Shown in pieces: positions 55,997-63,461 of a stretch of 64,000 nucleotides of DNA (the stretch's first letter is position 1; each line of letters opens with the position of its first letter). The notes beneath the pieces were generated by a model. The model searched no databases, had not been told where the DNA came from, and saw only the letters and a program-made list of their open reading frames with translations. The translations under genes were made by a program, and so were the position numbers. Source of the stretch: Streptomyces sp. NBC_00425 (lineage in GTDB: Bacteria; Actinomycetota; Actinomycetes; Streptomycetales; Streptomycetaceae); assembly GCF_036030735.1 (NCBI RefSeq), contig NZ_CP107928.1, positions 2,170,001-2,234,000 of the forward strand. Reading direction: 5' to 3'.

Positions 55997-56460
55997 CTGA
56001 GACATCACGCTGGCTCACCGACACGGAGCAACACGCCTGGCGCAGCTTCGTGCGGCTACAGGACAGACTCCTCGGCCGGCTGGGCCGCGAGATGCAGGCC
56101 GATTCCGGCCTGTCCTCCGCCGACTACGGGGTGCTCGTCGAGCTCACCGAGGTTCCCGAGGGCAGGCTGCGCGTGCTGGAGCTCGCCAGGGCGCTGGAGT
56201 GGGAGAAGAGCCGAATGTCCCACCACCTCAACCGGATGGCCAAGCGCGGCCTGATCGTCCGGGAGGACTGTCCCTCCGACGCACGCGGGGCGTTCGTGGC
56301 CGTCACCCCCGCCGGCCGTGAGGCCCTCGCGGCCGCGGCTCCCCGTCATGTCGAAGCGGTCCGCCGCCTGTTCATCGACCCGCTCACCCCGGCAGAGCTC
56401 GCCATGCTCGCCCAGATCTCCAACCGCATCCTCGATCAGCTGGAGAAGGACTGCGGCTGA
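55993..56460 (+). CDS. MarR-family transcriptional regulator (third copy)
   Basis: A 155-residue MarR protein, collinear with the copies at 42045 and 46918 ([40 protein letters not shown]). It is co-transcribed with the reductase and oxidoreductase upstream. Two perfect or near-perfect boxes follow it, in front of the GNAT gene, so it probably regulates both itself and that gene. Confidence 0.92.
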   Translation: MTETSRWLTDTEQHAWRSFVRLQDRLLGRLGREMQADSGLSSADYGVLVELTEVPEGRLRVLELARALEWEKSRMSHHLNRMAKRGLIVREDCPSDARGAFVAVTPAGREALAAAAPRHVEAVRRLFIDPLTPAELAMLAQISNRILDQLEKDCG

Positions 56461-56512
56461 GCGGCGCGATACCGGCCGCGGTGGACGACGAGTCAGACCG
56501 CCCTACCATAGG

Positions 56513-56554
56513 TTGACACGTCAACTTGGCATGGATATTTTATTGATGCATCAA
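56513..56554. promoter_or_regulatory. Two strong MarR-type boxes before the GNAT gene
   Basis: TTGACACGTCAA (56513-56524) and the perfect palindrome TTGATGCATCAA (56543-56554), 30 bp apart centre to centre, as at 47410-47451. The AT-rich spacer ATATTTTATT could contain the -10 region. Confidence 0.8.
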
Positions 56555-56573
56555 CATTCCCCGAGGAGGACTA

Positions 56574-56885
56574 GTGACCACCAAGGTGATCGACGTTCCC
56601 GAGGCTCGCCGCTATGAGGCCAGGGTGGAGGGTTGGTCGGAGGAGGTCGCGGGCTTCTCTCAGTATCTCCGCACATCAGAACTGATCGCCTTCCTGCACA
56701 CGGAGGTGGCTCCGGAGTTCGAGGGCCGGGGGGTCGGTTCGGCGCTGGTTCGCACCTCCCTTGACGAGGCACGCGCCGCAGGGTTGCGCGTGCTGGCCAC
56801 GTGTCCCTTCTACGCAGCCTGGATCGACCGCCACCCCGAGTACGCCGATCTGCTGTACCAGGCCCGGAGCAAGGTCAGCGACTGA
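56574..56885 (+). CDS. Small GNAT-like N-acetyltransferase (YjdJ type)
   Basis: A 103-residue minimal GNAT: LIAFLHTEVAPEFEGRGVGS contains the acetyl-CoA loop (RGVGSAL) and VLATCPFYAAWIDRHPEY the C-terminal signature of the YjdJ/GTL3 group. GTG start. In many bacteria this family is encoded beside YjdI-type Fe-S proteins, exactly as here (next gene 36 bp on). Confidence 0.9.
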   Translation: MTTKVIDVPEARRYEARVEGWSEEVAGFSQYLRTSELIAFLHTEVAPEFEGRGVGSALVRTSLDEARAAGLRVLATCPFYAAWIDRHPEYADLLYQARSKVSD

Positions 56886-56921
56886 ACCGGCCGGCCGAAG
56901 ACCGAAGTATGGAGGACCGGT

Positions 56922-57332
56922 ATGAGCGACAAGCCGCAGAAGAAGGCGTACCAGGCGCCGGAGATCACCGTGACCTTCGAGGCGAGGCGCTGTCTGCATG
57001 CCGCTGAATGCCTCGGAGGCCTCCCCGAGGTCTTCGACGCGAGTGCACGTCCGTGGATTCGGCCCGATGGCGCCCCGGCCGACCGACTGGCAGAGGTGGT
57101 GCGGCGCTGCCCTTCCGGCGCGCTGCAGTACGAACTGGCAGATGGCGGGAGAGAGACTCCGGACCGACCCACTCGCATCACCCGTACGCCTGCCGGGCAG
57201 TTGCTCGTGCGCGGCGAACTGCTGCTGGACACGCAGGAGGGGACGCACCCCGAGAGCAGGGCCGTGCTGTGCGGCTGCGGGAGCAGTCAATTGCAGCCCT
57301 ACTGCGACCACTCCGGCCCGTGCGGCGAGTGA
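56922..57332 (+). CDS. Fe-S protein: YjdI-like mono-cluster domain plus CDGSH-like domain
   Basis: A 136-residue two-domain protein. The first part is a divergent ferredoxin-like domain (RRCLHAAECLGGLP, RRCPSGAL; Cys 24, 30, 63). The second resembles CDGSH zinc-finger-like 2Fe-2S proteins (VLCGCGSSQLQPYCDHSG; Cys 117, 119, 128, His 130). The normal CDGSH ending reads CDHSG here, so the histidine ligand is two positions early. It is probably an electron-transfer or redox-sensing partner of the GNAT gene product. Confidence 0.87.
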   Translation: MSDKPQKKAYQAPEITVTFEARRCLHAAECLGGLPEVFDASARPWIRPDGAPADRLAEVVRRCPSGALQYELADGGRETPDRPTRITRTPAGQLLVRGELLLDTQEGTHPESRAVLCGCGSSQLQPYCDHSGPCGE

Positions 57333-57552
57333 TACCGGCGGAGGCCGCCGCCCCACCCGTTCCCGAACCGTAGTAGCGGTACTTGAACCACTCCCCGAGC
57401 GGCAGGTACTGGCCGGTGGTGTTCTTGGTAAGGAGATTGGCCTCGTTGCGGCTCAGGCCGTCGGCGCCGGCCCGCTCAAGGCGGCCGATGAGCCCGGCGC
57501 CGTCGGTGAGGGGATGGGTCGGTGCGGTAGCCGGCTGGTCAGCGGCTGCCTC
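57333..57552. other. Short remnant-rich gap
   Basis: A minus-strand frame shows an unidentified protein scrap (LSRNEANLLTKNTTGQYLPL) that no neighbouring gene explains. No complete gene is visible. Confidence 0.4.
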
Positions 57553-57740
57553 GGCGTGTGTGCCTCCGCGAGGAAAAGGTAGCTTGCGGCGGTCCAGGTG
57601 TAGACGCGGTCGCGCAGGCCCGTGCCGGTCAGTGCGTCGAAGTTCTCCGCGAAGCCGTGCGCTTCGCACAGGGCGCGGAAGCGGACGCTGATCTCGTCCG
57701 CGAAGCGATCGTGCCCGGCGCCGCGGCGGGCGTGCGGTGG
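57553..57740 (-). pseudogene. C-terminal scrap of a GH63-like (mannosylglycerate-hydrolase type) enzyme
   Basis: The minus strand reads HDRFADEISVRFRALCEAHG, then FAENFDALTGTGLRDRVYTW and TAASYLFLAE, the usual end of (alpha/alpha)6-barrel glycosidases such as mannosyl/glucosylglycerate hydrolase. Only about 60 residues are left. The family call is tentative. Confidence 0.5.
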
Positions 57741-57756
57741 TCGGGGTGCGTGGTGC

Positions 57757-58368
57757 GCAAGCTCTCCCAGAGACGCTGGGTGATCGCGGTGCATTCCGGC
57801 GACCGCTCCAAGCCGCCGACGTCCGAGGAGCGGGGCCGGGGCAACCCCACCGGGACGATCTCCGCGATCCGTCCGGGGCGCGGGCTCATCGCACCACGCG
57901 ATCACCGAGCAGTACGGCCTCGTCCATGCTGTGGGTGATGAAGACGACGGTGATCTGTTTACGCATCCCGGATGCCGAGCAGCTCCTCCTGAAGAATGCG
58001 GCGCGTCTGCTCGTCAAGGGCGCCGAAGGGCTCGTCCAAGGGCAGCAGCCGGGGCTCGACAGCGAGAGCCCGAGCCAGACCCACACGCTGAAGACGACGT
58101 TGTCCAGGACCGTGGTCCAGGGCAGAAGGGCGAAGTTCTGGACGACCATGGCCCGTTCCGGTCCGGAGGCGCGGACGGGGGGTGGCGTCTACGAGGATCT
58201 CTCCCTCGTCCCAGTCCGTGAGGCCCGCGATGGCACGAAGAAGTGCCGTCCTGCCGCAGCCGCTGGGGCCGAGCACGGTCACGAACTCGTTGTCGTCGAT
58301 GGTCAGGTCGCCTTCGGGCAGGGCGTGGACCGTACCGCCCTCACGCCCCGTGAACTTCTTGCTGACGC
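57757..58368 (-). pseudogene. Decayed ABC transporter ATPase (nitrate/sulfonate/taurine type)
   Basis: Minus-strand pieces in different frames give VHALPEGDLTIDDNEFVTVL with GPSGCGRTALLRAIAGL, then VVQNFALLPWTTVLDNVVF, RVGLARALAVEPRLLPLDEP, TVVFITHSMDEAVLLGDRVV and RPGRIAEIVPVGLPRPR. All ABC landmarks are present, but at least three frameshifts break the gene and the Walker A Lys is Arg. Confidence 0.85.
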
Positions 58369-58375
58369 CTCACGA

Positions 58376-58640
58376 TCACGCTTGCTCCTCGGAGGGGTTC
58401 TGGAAGGCGGCCCAGGGGGCGGCCTTGCGCTCGGCCCAGCGGTCGGCGGCGATCAGCAACAGGGCCTCGACGAGGACGATCACGATCGTCGCGTAGAGCC
58501 TGGAGCCTCGAAGCGGCTGCGGTATTCGAGGATCAGACCGCCGAAACTGCCCGAGACCATGAGGAGTTCGACGATCATCATGCCGGGGACCGCCCTCCCC
58601 AGGCCGAGCCGGACGCCGGTCATGATCAGCGTCGTCGTTG
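58376..58640 (-). pseudogene. Decayed ABC transporter permease (SsuC/TauC type)
   Basis: The minus strand reads TGVRLGLGRAVPGMMIVELL and VSGSFGGLILEYRSRFE, then in another frame ATIVIVLVEALLLIAADRWA. This is the C-terminal third of a permease that would pair with the decayed ATPase directly downstream. N-terminal helices are missing. The stretch 58641-58790 holds nothing identifiable. Confidence 0.8.
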
Positions 58641-58790
58641 AAGGCCGCTGCCCGGAACCCCGGCGTCGCGCCATTCCCGCACAGCACGGTTGGCGGAGCC
58701 GTCGCGGTGGTCCACTTACCGGTGCCTGAGTGGTGGCAGCCCCAGGGAACGGACCGTTGTCGTCCGCATACGGACCAGCACGGCCTGCCG

Positions 58791-59444
58791 TCACCGCCGA
58801 TCTGGTGTCGTCGCCCGTGGCTGGGCCAGCAGCTGTTGACGCAGTGATTCGGTCAGCCACTGCTGGTACTGGTCGTCGGTCCAGCCGCGTCCGCCCGTGG
58901 CACGGAAGTAGAGCTCGACGCTGCTCAGGAGCATCATGCGGTCGACGGCATCCTGCCGGGTGAGGCCGGGGGCGATGAGGCCGGCCTCCATGAGGGCGTC
59001 GACGACGGGGCCGAGCCACGTCTGGTTGCTGCGGTCGCCCTCTTCTCGGAGTTCGCGGACGGCGGGGTCGCCGCCGGCGTCGATGGCGGCGCCGAGGACG
59101 TCCCGGCCCCTGCTGAAGAGAAGGCGGTGCCAGGCGGCGTACAGGTCGAGTTTCCGTCGCGGATCGGGTTCGGCGCCGATGCGGGCGCGCCACTGTTCGC
59201 CGTCGGCCTCGACTTCGAGCCGGCGGACCAGTTCCTTGATGATCTCGGCCTTGTTGCAGAACACGGCGTAGACCGTGGGAGCGGCGACCCCGGCCTGCTT
59301 GGCGATGACCGCGACCGTGGTGCCGGCGAAGCCGCGTTCCCTGAACAGGGTGCGGGCGGCGTCGATGATCCGGGTGCGGGTATCGGCCGCGCGTTCGTCG
59401 CGCAGCGTGGAGCGGTAGCGGCGCCGCTCAGGTGTTCCGGACAT
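58791..59444 (-). CDS. TetR-family transcriptional regulator
   Basis: A 217-residue TetR repressor. The HTH lies at about 18-65 (RIIDAARTLFRERGFAGTTV, IAKQAGVAAPTVYAVFCNKA) and the helical ligand domain behind it. AGGAGG precedes the ATG at 59444. It is divergent from a beta-propeller gene, and an inverted repeat sits in that gene's promoter, giving a simple repressor/target pair. Confidence 0.92.
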   Translation of the reverse strand: MSGTPERRRYRSTLRDERAADTRTRIIDAARTLFRERGFAGTTVAVIAKQAGVAAPTVYAVFCNKAEIIKELVRRLEVEADGEQWRARIGAEPDPRRKLDLYAAWHRLLFSRGRDVLGAAIDAGGDPAVRELREEGDRSNQTWLGPVVDALMEAGLIAPGLTRQDAVDRMMLLSSVELYFRATGGRGWTDDQYQQWLTESLRQQLLAQPRATTPDRR

Positions 59445-59484
59445 GGTCGCCTCCTCTTCCTGTCGTTCCTCGGCCCTACTCATG

Positions 59485-59516
59485 TTGACACTCTAGCCGA
59501 TAGAGTGAACTATATT
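59485..59516 (+). promoter_or_regulatory. Promoter with TetR-type operator in its spacer
   Basis: TTGACA (59485-59490) is a good -35 box; -10-like AACTAT/TATATT follows at 59508-59516. Between them lies ACTCTA-GCCGA-TAGAGT (59490-59506), perfect 6-bp arms, so a bound repressor would cover the promoter. Confidence 0.75.
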
Positions 59517-59556
59517 GAAAGTAGTCGCGTAACTCGATTTCGAAGGAACCGAGATC

Positions 59557-60552
59557 ATGAAACTGTCCTCTGCCCTGTCCGCCGGCCTGGTCGCGGCGGT
59601 GCTGACGGCCGCCCCGATCGCCTACGCCGCCGAGCCCTCGGCCCCTGTGACACAGAGCGCCCACGCGGTGCGCACCACGGCCCCGGCGCAGTGGCCCTCG
59701 ACCCTGCAGATGCCGAAGGGCGTGCGCCCCGAAGGCATCGTGATCAAGGGCTCGACGGCCTACGTCACGTCCTTCGTGGACGGCACCATCTACCGCTTCG
59801 ACCTGAGGACCGGAAAGCGGCACGTGTTCTCCCCGGCCACCGGGGTCGGATCGATCGGCATCCTGCTGGACCACCACGACCGTCTGTTCGTCGCCGACGG
59901 CTACGGCGGGAGCGTCCGCGTGATCGACTCCCACAGCGGCAAGCTGCTGGCCCGCTACCAGTTGGCCCCCAAGGGCTCCTACACCGCCGTCAACGACTTC
60001 GCGGTCCTCAACGGGGCCATCTACGTCACCGACTCCTTCGCCCCCAACCTGTACAAGATCCCTCTGGGCAAGCACGGTCAGCTGCCCCGGCAGAGCCAGG
60101 TCAGGACCATCCCCCTCCACGGGATGCCCTACGGGGGGGAGGGCAACTACGGATGGAACGCCAACGGCATCGCCCCCACCCCCGACGGCAAGGCGCTCCT
60201 GGTCGTCGACACCAACTCCAACACGCTGTTCCGGGTGAACCCGGCCACCGGCCACGCCAAGCCGGTGGACCTCGGCAACGTGGACATGGCCTGGGGCGAC
60301 GGCATGCGCCTGGAGGGCCGCACCCTCTACGTCGTACGCAACACGCCCAACAAGCTCACCGTCCTGCGGCTCAACAAGTCCGGCACGGCCGGCCGGCTCA
60401 AGGCCGAGGTGAGCGACCCCCGGTTCGACACCCCCACCACCCTCGCCCGCCACGGCGACAAGCTCTATCTGACCAACGCCCACTTCTTCTCCACCGACCC
60501 CGCGAACACCGAGTACGCGATCACGGTGATCCCGGACCCGATCCGACACTGA
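59557..60552 (+). CDS. Exported SMP-30/gluconolactonase-like beta-propeller protein (second copy)
   Basis: A 331-residue secreted protein: signal peptide MKLSSALSAGLVAAVLTAAP with a likely cleavage after AYA (about 24), then propeller blades (EGIVIKGSTAYVTSFVDGTI, WGDGMRLEGRTLYVVRNTPN). It shares the GDGMxxxGRTLYVVRN blade with the protein at 47487. A GAAGGA site precedes the ATG. It is controlled by the divergent TetR. The function of the family outside the cell is not established. Confidence 0.88.
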   Translation: MKLSSALSAGLVAAVLTAAPIAYAAEPSAPVTQSAHAVRTTAPAQWPSTLQMPKGVRPEGIVIKGSTAYVTSFVDGTIYRFDLRTGKRHVFSPATGVGSIGILLDHHDRLFVADGYGGSVRVIDSHSGKLLARYQLAPKGSYTAVNDFAVLNGAIYVTDSFAPNLYKIPLGKHGQLPRQSQVRTIPLHGMPYGGEGNYGWNANGIAPTPDGKALLVVDTNSNTLFRVNPATGHAKPVDLGNVDMAWGDGMRLEGRTLYVVRNTPNKLTVLRLNKSGTAGRLKAEVSDPRFDTPTTLARHGDKLYLTNAHFFSTDPANTEYAITVIPDPIRH

Positions 60553-61072
60553 CGACGGCCGGGACATCAGTTGCGCGGTGCAGCTGCCTCCGAGGACACC
60601 TCTCCCACGGGTTCTCGCACCTGGATCGGCTGTCAGTCAGGCGAGCACCTCGTCGGTGGCGACGGGCTCGACTCCCGACAGGCTCCCGGCTCCGAACGTG
60701 TCAGCGGGAGATGAGGATCTTGTCGAACCGCTGGAACCGGGGTGGTCGGTGAGGTCCTTCGGAACCGGCCGAGGTCGGAGGCCGAGTCCGCAACGGCGGG
60801 GCCGTGCCGGAGTGGATGCCGGTCGCGCCGATGAGCGGGGCGGCACCCCGGAGGGAAGCCGAGGCTCTGGGAAATCCGGCGAGGTAGTCCTCTTGGGCGG
60901 CCGCGCATTGGGCCAGGCACTTGTAGTCCCCGTCAGGTAGGTGCCGCCCACGCCGGCCCCGTACGACCGACCCCACCGAGACAGAACTTCTCGGTGGGGT
61001 CGATCAGTACGGGGCCGGCATCGGAAAGAGCCGCATGAGAACGTCCAGGGACTCGTCCCGACCAGACGCTGG
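60553..61072. other. Gene-poor gap with a long hairpin
   Basis: About 520 bp without a convincing gene. The frames on both strands are Arg/Pro/Gly-rich and lack domains. The notable element is the long stem-loop at 60952-61019. Confidence 0.6.
60952..61019. repeat. Long imperfect stem-loop
   Basis: Arms 60952-60979 and 60991-61019 pair over 13 bp plus 12 bp, interrupted by a small internal bulge, with an 11-nt loop. It is longer than the other terminators in the window and symmetrical. It may be a terminator, an mRNA-stability element or a mobile-element end. Confidence 0.75.
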
Positions 61073-62044
61073 GTGACGACCGCTTCACACAGGCGGTCCG
61101 CAACGCTCAGCAGTGAACTTGACCGCGTCCCCTGTACTACTCCCTCGTCAGGCGCGGAGGGCGCGCAGTACCACGACTTGGTCAGTCGTCTCAGGCGGCG
61201 GCATTTTCACAGCTATGGCGGCTGCGGCTGGCACCACTCGGAGTTCCATAACGGCTCTGCACGCATTCTGTACCGTTGGAGGGTGAACCGGCTGCTGCGT
61301 GAAGCCGGCATCGAGTACGAGTTGGCCGCAGAGGGCGAGGACCTCGGACATCTGGTCGCCGTCACCGACGACGCCCGCTCCGAGTTGGTGCGTCGGGCCC
61401 TCCACGACAGCCCGCGCGACGTCACGGCCGGCGTGCGCCACGCAATCGCACTTTTCCGAGGGCGTGATGCATCGTCTGACAGCAAGAGGTCGGCGATCTT
61501 CAACTTTGGCCGCATCCTGGAGGAGCGCCGTGCCCTGGTCAAAGACCAACTGGGCAAGGACGAGGGAACTCTCTTCGAAATCGCCAATCGCTTCGACCTG
61601 CGTCACCGGCGGGCCGACCAACGCGGCGACTACGACGAGGCCTTCCTCGACTGGATCTTCTGGTGGTACTTGGCCACGGTGGAGTTGACTAATGAGCTCG
61701 TCGCGTCCCGTGGCCTTCCGTCCGAGGTGCGCCCGGGTAGCGAATCGAGAGAAACCTCGGCCTTGGCGCAGAAGCTGGGGCCCGGCCATGAACACCTTCT
61801 GGCTTCAGAGGTGCCGGCGCATCATCTCAAGGCACGTGGCCCGGGCAGCGTTCGACCGGTCGCGGGGATACGGCACGCAGAGGTTCATGCCGCCGTCGCT
61901 GGTGATCGGTGGCTGCTGCCAGGCGAGACTCATCTGGGCGCCTGCTTCCGCTCGTGCCGTGGCCACGAGAGTCGCGTAGGGACCCGCGACTTCCGATGCC
62001 TCGATCTGAAGCCATGCCTGGTGGAAGGCCATCCGAGCCAGTAG
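61073..62044 (+). CDS. Hypothetical protein, helical; start and end uncertain
   Basis: The stretch 61240-61740 codes for a convincing soluble helical protein (RILYRWRVNRLLREAGIEYE, HAIALFRGRDASSDSKRSAI, ILEERRALVKDQLG, EGTLFEIANRFDLRHRRADQ, EAFLDWIFWWYLATVELTNE). No known family is assigned with confidence; the arrangement recalls small HEPN/abortive-infection-like proteins, without a clear RxxxxH motif. The GTG at 61073 is one of several weak starts. After about 61740 the frame overlaps a better minus-strand gene, so the true C-terminus may have been shifted. Confidence 0.5.
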   Translation: MTTASHRRSATLSSELDRVPCTTPSSGAEGAQYHDLVSRLRRRHFHSYGGCGWHHSEFHNGSARILYRWRVNRLLREAGIEYELAAEGEDLGHLVAVTDDARSELVRRALHDSPRDVTAGVRHAIALFRGRDASSDSKRSAIFNFGRILEERRALVKDQLGKDEGTLFEIANRFDLRHRRADQRGDYDEAFLDWIFWWYLATVELTNELVASRGLPSEVRPGSESRETSALAQKLGPGHEHLLASEVPAHHLKARGPGSVRPVAGIRHAEVHAAVAGDRWLLPGETHLGACFRSCRGHESRVGTRDFRCLDLKPCLVEGHPSQ

Positions 62045-62351
62045 ACCGCTAACCTCGTCGGTGAGCTGCTGCCGTACGGCGGAGGAGGACTTGGGCCGCC
62101 GCCGTATGCGGTACGGCATCTCCAGGTACTCCTCGACCGCCGTCAGGGCCTCCGCGAAGGTCTTGGCCCGGCGCTCCTTGCGTACGGCCCGTTGGTTGAG
62201 GGCGTATGTCAGGAAGGCGCCGAAGAGGGCGATGAAGGGGACGATCAGTGCGGCGGTCTGGGCCCAGGTCCAGCCGCCGTCCGTCGCCTATGCCGCCGTG
62301 AAGTTCGAGCGGGGCCCACCATGACGGCTGGACCCCGTACCAGAGGGGCAT
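61805..62351 (-). pseudogene. One-TM membrane protein gene broken by a 4-bp duplication
   Basis: The frame starts MPLWYGVQPSWWAPLELHGG at 62351, 4 bp after the stop of the nucleotidyltransferase gene. After a CCGT-CCGT tandem duplication (62277-62284) the frame shifts; removing 4 bp restores TWAQTAALIVPFIALFGAFL (a transmembrane helix) and a soluble domain ending in RATCLEMMRRHL. A shorter product could start at an ATG at 62119. It is likely the partner of the upstream gene. The family is unknown. Confidence 0.65.
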
Positions 62352-62355
62352 GACG

Positions 62356-63387
62356 TCAGTCTCCCCAGGCCCGGGGCCTGGTCGGCGTGTTGAGTCGGGT
62401 GGCGAGCCCCAGGCCCGAGGCGGCCGTACCGCCCGTGAGGATGGTCCGCACGAGGCGGGCGGCCTCCTCCTGTGTTCCGTCCGCGTCCAGCACGAGTTCC
62501 GGGAGCACTTGGTGCAGCGCGTGCTGCGCACTGAGCGGCCGCCCTGCCTTCTCATGCTCGATGGCGAGGTCGATGTACTCCTTGGCGGTGGACAGCCGCT
62601 TGTGCACGTCGCGGCGCGGCATGTTGAGCGGGATCGGGCCGGCCACGCCGGCCGGGTCGGGCGTCGGGCCCTTGTCGATCTCGTCCGCCGCGTAGGTGAA
62701 GAAGGCGCGAAGTGCGTTGACGAGCGGCATGGGCTCGTCGAGGCAGCCGAGGCAGAGAGCCTTGTTGTTCCAGGAGCACATGGGCTTGCTGTGCGTGCCG
62801 TTCCAGTGCTTCAGCAGCCGGACCGTACGGGCGAATACGACCTCGGTGGCCTCGATGGCCTGGAGCACCATCCGCGTGTGGGTGATCGGGTCGGCGCGGT
62901 CCCACTGGTCAGCGATCCTTGAGTTCGGGATGTGCAGCCCGCGGCCCGAGGGGGGCGGGAGCGCGGTCAGCACGTCCGTGGTGAAGTCGGCCTGGCCCTG
63001 CGTGACCGGTCGCCGAACCGTACGAGTACGGCGCGGCGGCGGCCTTCGACCTCGATGGTGAGCTTGTCGAACTCGTCGTCGAGGTCCTCGTGGATCACCT
63101 CGCGGACCTTCTCCATGAGGTCCAGGGCGCTCTTCTTGCCGGGGCCGTACGGCTCAGCGTCCTTCTTGGTGAGGACGACGCCGAGGTCGACGTCGGTCAG
63201 CGGGGTGTTGGGCGTCGCCGTGCGCGACGCTCCCGTTGTAGTAGGCGGTGGAACCGGGGAAGGCCCGGCGTGCGGACGCGGCCAGGAGTTGGCGGCGGCG
63301 CTTGGCCTCGGCGAGCTCCTCGTCGGTCACCTGGATCTTGCGGCGTCCTTCGTCGAGGAGCTGCGCAAGGGTCTCCTTGCGAACCAT
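62356..63387 (-). pseudogene. CD-NTase-like (SMODS-type) nucleotidyltransferase with two frameshifts
   Basis: The pieces, joined, give a 340-residue nucleotidyltransferase: helix-rich N-terminus (LLDEGRRKIQVTDEELAEAK), GS motif (STAYYNGSVAHGDA), catalytic NTPLTDVDLGVVL in the next frame, then VTQGQADFTTDVLTALPPPS and the CD-NTase-like core TVRLLKHWNGTHSKPMCSWN. One shift lies at about 63218 (an extra C) and one at about 63013 (a missing C). The GS...DxD pattern and the LLKxWN helix match oligonucleotide-cyclase-like enzymes of the CBASS type. A second gene follows after 4 bp. Confidence 0.7.
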
Positions 63388-63430
63388 CGGTACCTCTTTC
63401 TCTGCCAGGCGGCAATCGGTAGACGCTGCT

Positions 63431-63459
63431 CATGCGTTGGCTCACCGAGGCAACGCATG
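63431..63459. terminator. Perfect 9-bp hairpin between the endonuclease and nucleotidyltransferase genes
   Basis: CATGCGTTG (63431-63439) pairs with CAACGCATG (63451-63459) around 11 nt, directly after the stop of the TnsA-like gene on the minus strand. It may terminate or attenuate transcription into the nucleotidyltransferase gene. Confidence 0.65.
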
Positions 63460-63461
63460 TG

